Assembly: GCA_903907305.1 (NCBI GenBank)
Contig: CAIVNT010000047.1
Coordinates: 1-5,972 of the forward strand
Length of the DNA: 5,972 nucleotides
Direction of reading: 5' to 3'
DNA from: an uncultured Ignavibacteriota bacterium
GTDB taxonomy: Bacteria; Bacteroidota; Ignavibacteria; UBA10030; UBA8401
The first letter of the stretch is position 1. The number at the start of each line of letters is the position of its first letter. Shown one piece after another: positions 1-5,972 of the stretch. Position numbers and translations under genes: made by a program. A model generated the notes under the pieces. It was not told the origin of the DNA, searched no databases, and was given only the letters and a program-made list of their open reading frames with translations.

Positions 1-1272
1 AAATTGGAGATCGAGAATGTTCGGGTGAAGGAACTCACCGAAAAGTTCGGTTCACCTTTGTTCGTCCTGTCCGAACGGGTGATGCGCGAGAATCAGCGCA
101 CCATCTCCCGGCTGTTCAAAACACGATATCCCAAGGTTCAGTTCGCATGGTCCTATAAAACGAACTATCTGAATGCTGTGTGTTCATTGTATCATCAGGA
201 AGGTTCGTGGGCAGAGGTGGTCTCGGAATTCGAATATGACAGAGCACGGAAGCTCGGCGTTTCCGGGGATCAGATCATTTTCAACGGTCCCGATAAATCA
301 CCCGAAGGATTGGAGCGCGCCATCCGTGAACGCGCTAAGATCCATATCGATCACTACGATGAGCTCTATGAACTCATTGAGATCACCGAACGATTATCGC
401 TGACCGCTCAGGTCGCGATACGGATAAACTTCGATGTCGGTGTCTATCCAAAGTGGGACCGGTTCGGATTCAACTATGAAAACGGAGAAGCCCGTGAAGC
501 GCTCAAACGCATCTCGGTGAATAAAAGATTGAAACTGGTCGGTCTGCATTGTCACATCGGCACGTATATGATGAGCCCGGAACCGTACAGGATCGCAATG
601 ACAAAAATGGTGACCCTGGCAAACTGGCTCAAAGCACAGTACAATATCACACTGGAATATCTTGATGCCGGCGGCGGTCTCCCATCTCACAACACACTAA
701 AGGGACAATATCTCCAGGCGGAAGAATCACTGCCGACGCTCGATCAGTATGCCGATGCCATAACGGGACCGCTCTTCGAACTGGAAGAGTACAAAGATTC
801 CATGCCGCTGCTGATACTGGAATGCGGCAGGGCGCTCATCGATAGTGCAGGTCATCTCATTAGCACGATCAGAGCACTCAAACGACTCTCCGACGGGAAA
901 AGAGCTTATATCATTGATGCGGGTGTCAATCTGCTCTTCACCAGTTTCTGGTACAAGCACAAGCTGATCCCGGCACAGTCAACGGGTGTCGTTAAAGAAA
1001 ATGCTTCAGTGTTCGGACCGCTTTGTATGAACATTGACTGCATCCATGAGGACATCTCACTCCCGGCAATGAAAAAAGGGGACCAAGTGATTCTTTGTAA
1101 TGTTGGAGCATACACGATGACGCAATGGATGCAGTTTATCACGCTGCGGCCTTCAATTGTCATGATCATGGAGAACGGTTCAGTAGAGGTCATCCGTAAA
1201 AATGAGACCCTCGCCGATGTTATGCAGTTGGAACAGACACCGGAACAATTGAGGTCATTTACACTCCTATGA
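1..1272 (+). CDS. Fold-type III PLP-dependent decarboxylase, diaminopimelate/ornithine decarboxylase superfamily (5' end possibly outside window)
   Basis: This is a cytoplasmic pyridoxal-phosphate enzyme of the alanine racemase-fold decarboxylase superfamily. Numbering from the TTG at 4-6, visible landmarks are the Schiff-base lysine K52 in WSYKTN, H184 in GLHCHIGT, the phosphate-binding glycines 223-225 in DAGGGL, E273-R276 in ECGR (usual EPGR), the second-protomer motif GPLCMNID with catalytic-type C341 and D345, and Y370 in VGAY. About 422 residues is normal for diaminopimelate, ornithine and carboxynorspermidine decarboxylases, and too short for the SpeA arginine decarboxylase. The Glu that follows the catalytic Cys in true LysA enzymes (CES-type motif) is missing, so I do not call it lysA. 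Related enzymes also act on carrier-bound or D-amino acids (BtrK- and DokD-like). The start is uncertain: TTG at 4 is possible, but the frame is open to base 1 and the family N-terminus is nearby. Its stop overlaps the next start by ATGA, so the two are probably co-translated. Confidence 0.9.
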   Translation, partial: KLEIENVRVKELTEKFGSPLFVLSERVMRENQRTISRLFKTRYPKVQFAWSYKTNYLNAVCSLYHQEGSWAEVVSEFEYDRARKLGVSGDQIIFNGPDKSPEGLERAIRERAKIHIDHYDELYELIEITERLSLTAQVAIRINFDVGVYPKWDRFGFNYENGEAREALKRISVNKRLKLVGLHCHIGTYMMSPEPYRIAMTKMVTLANWLKAQYNITLEYLDAGGGLPSHNTLKGQYLQAEESLPTLDQYADAITGPLFELEEYKDSMPLLILECGRALIDSAGHLISTIRALKRLSDGKRAYIIDAGVNLLFTSFWYKHKLIPAQSTGVVKENASVFGPLCMNIDCIHEDISLPAMKKGDQVILCNVGAYTMTQWMQFITLRPSIVMIMENGSVEVIRKNETLADVMQLEQTPEQLRSFTLL

Positions 1273-3422
1273 AGCCGACAGCATTCACACGATTCGCGGA
1301 CGCAGTGTTTTACAGTTATGCTCAGATCGTCTTCAGCAACAGACGATGGGTAGGCATGTCGATCGTTCTGGCTTCCTTTTTCAGTCCCGTGATCGGACTC
1401 AGTGCGCTTGCAGGCGCTGTCATCTCAACGGCACTTGCGTATGGATTGAAATACAATCATCACAGGATCAAAAGCGGTTTCTACGGATTCAACGGGATCC
1501 TGTTCGGAGCCGCCGCTGCATATTACTGCGAGATGACTCCAATGTATGTTGCGTTTGTCGGTGTATTCATTCTGATCACCTTCTTCATCTCGACCGCAAT
1601 GGAGCATTACCTTGCAACGGAGCACAATCTTCCTGGACTCAGTCTCCCGTTCATCATCTCGCTCGATATCTTCCTGACATTCATCAAAACGTTCGATTGG
1701 GTTACATTCAGGATCAATACCATCGATAGCGGTATTGTTTCGGCAGCACCCGAAAGTATCCGTCTCTATCTGCATTCATTCGGCTATATTCTCTTTCAAT
1801 CGAATGCGCTTGCAGGACTGATTATTGTCATCGCAATATTGATGTTTTCCAGAGTGTTGTTTGTGAACAGTGTTTTTTCGTTTGCTCTCAATTATTTTAT
1901 TATCTCAATATTATACACCGAACCGACTCCGATGTTGATCGTTCAGTCCTCTATGAATGCGATCCTGGTGGCATTCGCTTTAGGGGGAAGTCTGATCATT
2001 GTTTCGCGGAAGACACTTTTACTTGTCTCCTTCGCAACCGTCATCACACTTATCTTCAATATATTCTTCACGACCGTACTGCAGATCCATGATCTTCCGG
2101 TATTCGTTCTGCCGTTCAATCTTGTGGTACTGGCGACGATCTATTCACTCAAATTCCGTCAGGAACATACTGATTTTGTACTGCTTTATTTTGCACCCGG
2201 TTCACCGGAGGAGAATTACTATTATCATCAGAACAGGAAATCCCGTTTTGACAGATTCCGATATATATTCCCGGAACTTCCGTTCTTTGGTGAATGGAAG
2301 GTATCACAGGGGATCAATGGTTCCATCACGCATACATCTGAATGGAGACATGCATGGGATTTCGTGATCACGGACGGGGATGGGAAGGAACACAAGGGAG
2401 CAGGTTCATCCCCGGAGGATTATTTTTGTTTCAATACTCCTGTCGTTGCTCCGTTAGATGGAGAGATCGTTCGTGTTGTGAGCAATGTTCCTGATAACGA
2501 GATCAATAATCCGAATCTGAAGAGGAATTGGGGAAACACGATTGTCATCAATCATGGATATGGTCTTTATTCTGCTCTGTCCCATTTGAAAGAAGGGACC
2601 TGTGAAGTGAAGAAGGGAGATCATGTTCGGAAAGGGCAGACTCTTGCCAGATGCGGGAACAGCGGAAGATCACCGGTGCCGCATCTGCATTTCCAATTCC
2701 AATTGAATGACCGAGTCGGAGAAAAGACCTATCTTTTCCCGATCTCACAATATTTCAGGTCCACAACAGGCGGTACCGATCTTGCAGCATTCGAATATCC
2801 CGCGGAAGGTGAGTTGGTAAGGAATATCGAATCACATTCGATCATTCGTAAGGCATTCGATCTGAGAATCGGTCAGGAATTCGATGTCCAATGGAATTTG
2901 AACGGAAAAGATTCTACCGAAACATGGGAAGTAAAAGTGGATGCACTGAACGTTGTGACGATCGAATCTTCGAACGGCACCGTTGCATACGTTCATCCGA
3001 AGGAGAAAGTATTCTTCATGGCAAGTGTTATCGGGAACAAACATTCGGCACTCTATTATTTCTATCTGCTCTCCATCAGTGTTCCGTTGGGATACGGAGA
3101 CGGATTGAAGTGGAAAGATCAAATTCCAGTCTCGTTGAATGTTCCGGTCTGGGTACGGTTCATTTCGGAATTCTTCCTTGTTGTCACGAACCAACTCTCG
3201 GCCACAGTGGAACTGTGGTTTGAGAAGGGGACGGGGCAGGGGAATGCATTCATCGTCCGTTCGTCGCATCTGCGTTCCGGCCGGGGACTGTTGGGATGGT
3301 ACCAACAAGAGGGGACAGGATCACTCTCCATCTCAGATAATGCACAGATCTCAGAATTTGAATTCAGTTCCGGCCGCGATTCATTCCGGGCGGTCATCCA
3401 TGAAAAGGAAATTCCATCATGA
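1269..3422 (+). CDS. Fusion protein: urea-transporter-family channel domain plus M23 metallopeptidase domain plus unknown C-terminal domain
   Basis: This 717-residue protein has three parts. Residues about 12-297 are hydrophobic and form two homologous halves of the UT (SLC14-like) urea-channel family. Half one has YAQIVFSN (16-23), GFYGFNGILFG (70-80) and LPGLSLPF (121-128). Half two has GYILFQSN (172-179), MNAILVAFALGG (229-240) and LPVFVLPF (276-283). Residues about 345-490 are an M23 (LytM-like) zinc peptidase: probable zinc ligands H355 and D364 (THTSEWRHAWDF, with H361 as an alternative first ligand), H439 in SALSHL, and H472/H474 in PHLHFQF. Such domains cut peptidoglycan peptide cross-links in the periplasm. 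Residues about 500-717 are polar, beta-rich and unrecognised. The ATG overlaps the upstream stop; GAGG at 1251-1254 is too distant to be a strong ribosome site. Half two seems to lack the UT urea-coordinating residues (Y173, V280), so the solute is uncertain. The peptidase has its metal and catalytic residues, so activity is plausible. Confidence 0.9.
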   Translation: MKPTAFTRFADAVFYSYAQIVFSNRRWVGMSIVLASFFSPVIGLSALAGAVISTALAYGLKYNHHRIKSGFYGFNGILFGAAAAYYCEMTPMYVAFVGVFILITFFISTAMEHYLATEHNLPGLSLPFIISLDIFLTFIKTFDWVTFRINTIDSGIVSAAPESIRLYLHSFGYILFQSNALAGLIIVIAILMFSRVLFVNSVFSFALNYFIISILYTEPTPMLIVQSSMNAILVAFALGGSLIIVSRKTLLLVSFATVITLIFNIFFTTVLQIHDLPVFVLPFNLVVLATIYSLKFRQEHTDFVLLYFAPGSPEENYYYHQNRKSRFDRFRYIFPELPFFGEWKVSQGINGSITHTSEWRHAWDFVITDGDGKEHKGAGSSPEDYFCFNTPVVAPLDGEIVRVVSNVPDNEINNPNLKRNWGNTIVINHGYGLYSALSHLKEGTCEVKKGDHVRKGQTLARCGNSGRSPVPHLHFQFQLNDRVGEKTYLFPISQYFRSTTGGTDLAAFEYPAEGELVRNIESHSIIRKAFDLRIGQEFDVQWNLNGKDSTETWEVKVDALNVVTIESSNGTVAYVHPKEKVFFMASVIGNKHSALYYFYLLSISVPLGYGDGLKWKDQIPVSLNVPVWVRFISEFFLVVTNQLSATVELWFEKGTGQGNAFIVRSSHLRSGRGLLGWYQQEGTGSLSISDNAQISEFEFSSGRDSFRAVIHEKEIPS
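3403..3410 (+). promoter_or_regulatory. Ribosome binding site of the TPR gene
   Basis: AAAAGGAA lies inside the end of the fusion gene, with about 9 bases between its GGA and the ATG at 3419. It is the best Shine-Dalgarno match among the five operon genes and supports the ATG that overlaps the upstream stop. Confidence 0.5.
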
Positions 3423-4039
3423 AGTTCTTCCCCATTTTCTTCGTAGTAGTATTTTCCTGTTCATTGGTAATGCCGCAGCAAAGAGGAGAAGACAAAGTTC
3501 TTCTCTTCCAAAAATCGGTCCAATTTGAGACTTCGAAGAATTATCCGAAAGCACTTCAAAGCATTATGGAATACCGTGAGTCCAATCCGTCAGATTATTT
3601 GGCTAATCTGCGACTCGGCTGGCTCTATTATCTCTCAAAGGATCACGAGACATCCGTCCGGTATTATCAGGAAGCGATGCGGCTGAGTGAGAACAGTATT
3701 GAATCGATGCTCGGCATTACACTGCCGTATTCTGAATTAAAAAAATGGGATAATGTTCAAGAGATCTATAAGAACATCATCGGCAAGGACCGTAATCATT
3801 ATCTCGGGAATCTCCGTCTTGGGCAGATCTATTATAACTCCGGAAAATACATCATGGCCAAAAAATATTTCGATACGGTCATTGAAAATTATCCCGGTGA
3901 TTATGAGGCGAATCTCTATATGGGGTGGACATATTATTTTCTCGGAAGTAAGTCGAAAGCACAGTATTATTTTACGAATGCTGTCGTCTTGAACTCTTCC
4001 GATACCAGTGCTAAAGAGGGATTGGAATTGACCAAATGA
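3419..4039 (+). CDS. Exported TPR-repeat protein (five tandem 34-residue units)
   Basis: The 206-residue product starts with a probable Sec signal peptide (hydrophobic residues 3-18, with VMPQQ near 17-21). The rest is almost wholly tetratricopeptide repeats in exact 34-residue register, starting near residues 26, 60, 94, 128 and 162 and ending near 195. Units 2, 4 and 5 open with a shared pattern (YLANLRLGWLYY, YLGNLRLGQIYY, YEANLYMGWTYY) and carry the usual small/aromatic TPR positions. TPR solenoids bind proteins and have no catalytic role, so this is probably a periplasmic adaptor or scaffold. The start codon overlaps the stop of the channel/peptidase gene by ATGA, and its own stop overlaps the next gene in the same way. 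The N-terminus contains C14 but no clear lipobox, so a lipoprotein is less likely than a soluble periplasmic protein. Pairing with the following putative barrel recalls the TPR-plus-barrel layout of YaiO-type proteins, but that link is inference. Confidence 0.88.
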   Translation: MKFFPIFFVVVFSCSLVMPQQRGEDKVLLFQKSVQFETSKNYPKALQSIMEYRESNPSDYLANLRLGWLYYLSKDHETSVRYYQEAMRLSENSIESMLGITLPYSELKKWDNVQEIYKNIIGKDRNHYLGNLRLGQIYYNSGKYIMAKKYFDTVIENYPGDYEANLYMGWTYYFLGSKSKAQYYFTNAVVLNSSDTSAKEGLELTK

Positions 4040-4854
4040 AGAAACATATATTTCTTTTCTCCTTAAATTGCCTCATGATGACCCTTTTTGCTCAACAACG
4101 GAACACTTCCGTCGTTCCGTCTGCGTATTACACAAACGGCTCGTATTCCAATTCAATGACATCGACAGGAACAGAAGCATTTGCGTCGATCGTTTCCGGT
4201 TCGGGTGAATATGCTGTTGCCGGACTCAGCAGGATCTCGATCGATTCATCAGCATGGAGTTATCAGCAAACGATGCTGTCGGCAGGAGGAATGGTAAATT
4301 TTTACCCATGGTTCCTGAAAGCACAGTTTGGATTTGTTAACGGAAAATATGATCACAAGCGCTTTGTCTATTCGTATGAGGACAATATCACTATACTCAA
4401 TGCATCGGCGATGCTCAACTGGGATCTGTTCTATTTTTCAGCTCATGGCACCCGAATCTCTGTGCAAGGTTATAAGGACCTTTCATCTGTTCAGGCAGGT
4501 TTAAAAATTGACTGGCTTTGTTCCGACAACATCGAATTTTCTCTTGATCCATTATTCACGTCGGTAACGGACGGACGCTCATTGTTCTCAACAACATTGT
4601 CCGGAGTCGTGTCTCCGATACGGTCTGTGACCATAACGGCGGCTGTAACCGCAGGTGAAAGAGTGTATTATTACGATCCGGACATCATGGCGATCTTCAA
4701 TCAAAATGAGACACAATCATCAGCCCTCTCAGGAAAAATTGAATATGCATTCTGGGGACCATTCACTGCGATCGGTTCCTATGAAACGACGCGATTCACC
4801 GGCTACACAATTCGATATGCAACCTTAGGATTGAAAGGATCCATTCCCTTTTGA
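4036..4854 (+). CDS. Exported beta-rich protein, probable outer-membrane beta-barrel, family not recognised
   Basis: The 272-residue protein has a clear Sec signal peptide (MKKH, then a hydrophobic stretch, with likely cleavage after A19 in LFAQQ). The mature part is rich in Ser, Thr, Gly, Tyr and Phe and shows many short alternating polar/hydrophobic stretches, for example around 80-100, 120-145, 150-175 and 195-212. It ends in YATLGLKGSIPF with a terminal Phe, the usual end of an outer-membrane barrel recognised by BAM. About 250 mature residues would fit roughly 10-12 strands. No enzyme motif was seen. The gene overlaps both neighbours' ends (ATGA at 4036-4039; the TTG candidate at 4851), so it is part of the same operon as the exported TPR gene and the T9SS-tailed gene. 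It could be a YaiO-like barrel, a porin-like channel or a T9SS-associated barrel. I cannot choose between these from sequence alone. Confidence 0.75.
   Translation: MKKHIFLFSLNCLMMTLFAQQRNTSVVPSAYYTNGSYSNSMTSTGTEAFASIVSGSGEYAVAGLSRISIDSSAWSYQQTMLSAGGMVNFYPWFLKAQFGFVNGKYDHKRFVYSYEDNITILNASAMLNWDLFYFSAHGTRISVQGYKDLSSVQAGLKIDWLCSDNIEFSLDPLFTSVTDGRSLFSTTLSGVVSPIRSVTITAAVTAGERVYYYDPDIMAIFNQNETQSSALSGKIEYAFWGPFTAIGSYETTRFTGYTIRYATLGLKGSIPF
4834..4839 (+). promoter_or_regulatory. Weak ribosome binding site candidate for the T9SS-cargo gene
   Basis: AAAGGA lies 11 bases before the TTG at 4851 and 17 bases before the in-frame ATG at 4857. The spacing mildly favours TTG, but this group of bacteria often initiates without a Shine-Dalgarno sequence, so it does not settle the start. 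Confidence 0.25.
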
Positions 4855-5696
4855 GCATGAGCAATTCATTTTATATCGTAAAAAATAAAATCAGACTGTA
4901 TCTGATACTCTCTACACTTATTTGTTCATTCCCGGGAACTCTGCATTCGCAAGTGACTCCTTTATGGGAATCATCAAGCACGTTCGGGGACAAGGGGACG
5001 CTCTATTCGTTTGGAAGCACTGTCGTGGAGTATTATTTTGTTCTTGATTCCGTCTCCGGTCAATGCAAGATCTATAACGCGGACACATTCACTCTGGTAT
5101 CAACAATAACGGGATTGGGACATTCAGAATATCCGTACATCCTTGTTGCGGATATGAACGGGAACGGCCAAGCGGAGATCGTGTTCCAGGACTATGCATC
5201 GACTGGATACCTTGTAAAGATACGCGACATTATCACAGGAACGATCATTAAAACCTGGGGCGATGCATCCAATTCATATTATCTTTGGAGTCTGTTCAAA
5301 AGTCCTGGAAGTTCTACAGTAAAGATCTCTATGTACAAGACCAATCTCGTGACATACCAATCATCATTATCAATATATTCACTCGGGATCACGATGACCG
5401 GCGCAGCGGATGCTTCGTGGGATGTTACACATTCGTTATTCGATCTGAAGCAAAACTTTCCCAACCCTTTTAATCCGTCAACAACGATCGCATTTAATAT
5501 TCAGCAGGAATCACCGGTTAAATTAACGGTCTTTGATACAGCAGGGAAGGTGGTCAAAATATTGATCAACGGCACGCTGTCAAGCGGAACACATTCTGTC
5601 CGATTGGACGCTTCAGATCTTGCCGCCGGTGTTTATTATTATCAAATCAATTCCGGAAATTCCATCATCGCGAAAAAAATGATCCTGATCCGTTGA
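4851..5696 (+). CDS. Small secreted protein with T9SS type A C-terminal sorting domain
   Basis: Numbered from the TTG, the 281-residue product has a basic N-region (KNKIR), a hydrophobic core at 16-30 and likely signal cleavage near LHS|Q (33/34). The passenger (about 34-196) has no enzyme motif I recognise. It contains VADMNGNGQAEIVF (99-112), which resembles the Asp/Asn-rich calcium loop of FG-GAP/VCBS repeats (DxNxDG pattern). Residues about 197-281 are a full type IX secretion tail: QNFPNPFNPSTTIAF (201-215), KLTVFDTAGKVVK (224-236), LDASDLAAGVYYYQI (252-266) and terminal KKMILIR. Proteins with this tail cross the inner membrane by Sec and the outer membrane by T9SS, and are attached to the surface or released after the tail is removed. 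Two starts are possible: TTG at 4851, overlapping the previous stop, or ATG at 4857, two bases after it. It is the last gene of the operon. Confidence 0.9.
   Translation: MSMSNSFYIVKNKIRLYLILSTLICSFPGTLHSQVTPLWESSSTFGDKGTLYSFGSTVVEYYFVLDSVSGQCKIYNADTFTLVSTITGLGHSEYPYILVADMNGNGQAEIVFQDYASTGYLVKIRDIITGTIIKTWGDASNSYYLWSLFKSPGSSTVKISMYKTNLVTYQSSLSIYSLGITMTGAADASWDVTHSLFDLKQNFPNPFNPSTTIAFNIQQESPVKLTVFDTAGKVVKILINGTLSSGTHSVRLDASDLAAGVYYYQINSGNSIIAKKMILIR
5439..5693 (+). other. Por/T9SS type A sorting domain (coding segment)
   Basis: This segment encodes about 85 residues with the ordered conserved blocks of the family: the PNPFNP block, a VFDTAGKVV beta strand, the LAAGVYYYQI block and a final KKMILIR. 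It is the main taxonomic clue in the window, since T9SS is confined to the Bacteroidota and related FCB phyla. Confidence 0.92.
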
Positions 5697-5788
5697 GTGA
5701 TGCATTATAACTATTCGCTGAAATTCGCTATATTGCATTGTCATCATTTTAGTTCTCAGTTTTCCTTTACTTTTCCCGATCGAATACT
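5697..5788 (+). promoter_or_regulatory. Intergenic region, probable promoter of the SDR gene
   Basis: This is the only real gap between genes in the window. It is AT-rich, with possible -10-like elements TATAAC (5706-5711) and TATATT (5729-5734), but no matching -35 at the usual distance, so no promoter is placed exactly. ATTCGCT occurs twice (5713-5719 and 5723-5729). No stable GC-rich hairpin followed by a T run was found, so the end of the upstream operon is not marked by a clear intrinsic terminator. No Shine-Dalgarno sequence precedes the ATG at 5789. Confidence 0.35.
5713..5729 (+). repeat. Short direct repeat ATTCGCT x2, 10-bp period
   Basis: Two identical 7-bp copies start 10 bp apart, so they would face the same side of the helix. 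They sit in the gap before the SDR gene and beside the TATATT element, a position where a regulator could bind. A repeat this short can arise by chance. Confidence 0.25.
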
Positions 5789-5972
5789 ATGGAATTGAAC
5801 GGTTCCGTTGCAATCATTACCGGTGCAAGCAAAGGAATTGGACGCACCATCGCGCGATCGCTTTCCAACGCAGGTGTCCGTGTCGTTCTGGCCGCAAGGA
5901 ATTTCTCGATGTTGTCCGAACTTCAGAAGGAGATCGAAACATCGGGCGGTACTTCTATTGCCGTTGCGACGG
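5789..5972 (+). CDS. Short-chain dehydrogenase/reductase, N-terminal part (cut by window end)
   Basis: The ATG at 5789 opens a frame that runs to the window end without a stop (61 codons plus one base). It begins MELNGSVAIITGASKGIGRT, the first beta strand and nucleotide-binding loop of classical SDR enzymes (TGxxxGIG at residues 11-18). It continues with a helix and a second strand ending VVLAARN (32-38). Arg after the second strand (R37) is typical of NADP(H)-preferring members. Classical SDRs are about 250 residues, so roughly three quarters, including the YxxxK active site, lies outside the window and the substrate cannot be named. It follows a 92-bp gap and is probably transcribed separately from the upstream operon. 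Confidence 0.9.
   Translation, partial: MELNGSVAIITGASKGIGRTIARSLSNAGVRVVLAARNFSMLSELQKEIETSGGTSIAVAT

Noticed and set aside
1..1272. Calling the first gene lysA, speA or alr
   Set aside because: The CES motif of LysA is absent, the length is far below SpeA, and the GPxCxxxD motif fits the decarboxylases better than alanine racemase. Only the superfamily is supported.
2832..3308. A 158-codon open frame on the - strand inside the C-terminal part of the fusion gene
   Set aside because: It lies entirely opposite a well-supported coding region, has odd composition rich in Arg, Cys and Pro, and shows no recognisable motif or upstream signals.
3419..3490. Lipoprotein signal on the TPR protein
   Set aside because: C14 lies within the hydrophobic segment without a convincing L-x-[AGS]-C lipobox, so an ordinary signal peptide is the simpler reading.
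3139..3528. A 129-codon + strand open frame spanning the end of the fusion gene and the start of the TPR gene
   Set aside because: Both genes it overlaps are supported by domains and a signal peptide. The translated product is low in hydrophobic pattern and looks like an out-of-frame shadow.
5698..5750. Possible terminator: TGATG pairing with CATCA followed by TTTT
   Set aside because: The stem is only five pairs, the loop is nearly 40 bases and the T run is four bases long, so it would not be a stable intrinsic terminator.
1..5972. Search for CRISPR arrays, tRNA/rRNA genes, insertion sequences or phage genes
   Set aside because: No regularly spaced repeats, cloverleaf-like segments, transposase motifs or terminal inverted repeats were seen on either strand; nearly all of the window is occupied by coding sequence.

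Overview
The window looks like part of a chromosome from a bacterium of the Bacteroidota/Chlorobi/Ignavibacteria (FCB) group. The strongest clue is a complete type IX secretion (T9SS, Por) C-terminal sorting domain on the protein at 4851-5696. Its NFPNPFNPSTTI-type motif is a hallmark of Ignavibacteria-like and related lineages. Weak or absent Shine-Dalgarno sequences and moderate GC content agree with this. All genes are on the + strand.

Positions 1-5696 hold five genes packed end to end with almost no spacing, so they probably form one transcript. In order they are: (1) a fold-type III PLP-dependent decarboxylase of the diaminopimelate/ornithine decarboxylase superfamily, whose 5' end may lie outside the window; (2) a 717-residue fusion of a urea-transporter (UT/SLC14-like) membrane domain, an M23 zinc metallopeptidase domain and an unrecognised C-terminal domain; (3) an exported protein made almost entirely of five tandem 34-residue TPR units; (4) an exported, beta-rich protein that is probably an outer-membrane barrel; (5) a small secreted protein carrying the T9SS sorting tail. 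Genes 1/2, 2/3 and 3/4 overlap by ATGA. Genes 4/5 either overlap by TTGA or are separated by 2 bases.

A 92-bp intergenic region (5697-5788) follows, with no convincing terminator. The window ends inside the N-terminal Rossmann region of a short-chain dehydrogenase/reductase (5789 onward), which is probably a separate transcription unit.

How the genes work together is inference. Four of the five operon products carry membrane or export signals: an inner-membrane channel with an attached cell-wall peptidase, a TPR scaffold, a putative barrel and a T9SS-exported protein. That suggests an envelope-spanning module with a cytoplasmic amino-acid decarboxylase at its head. The channel domain keeps the UT fold signatures, but its second half appears to lack the polar residues that coordinate urea in characterised UTs. 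The transported solute should therefore not be assumed to be urea. No RNA genes, CRISPR arrays, insertion sequences or phage genes were seen.
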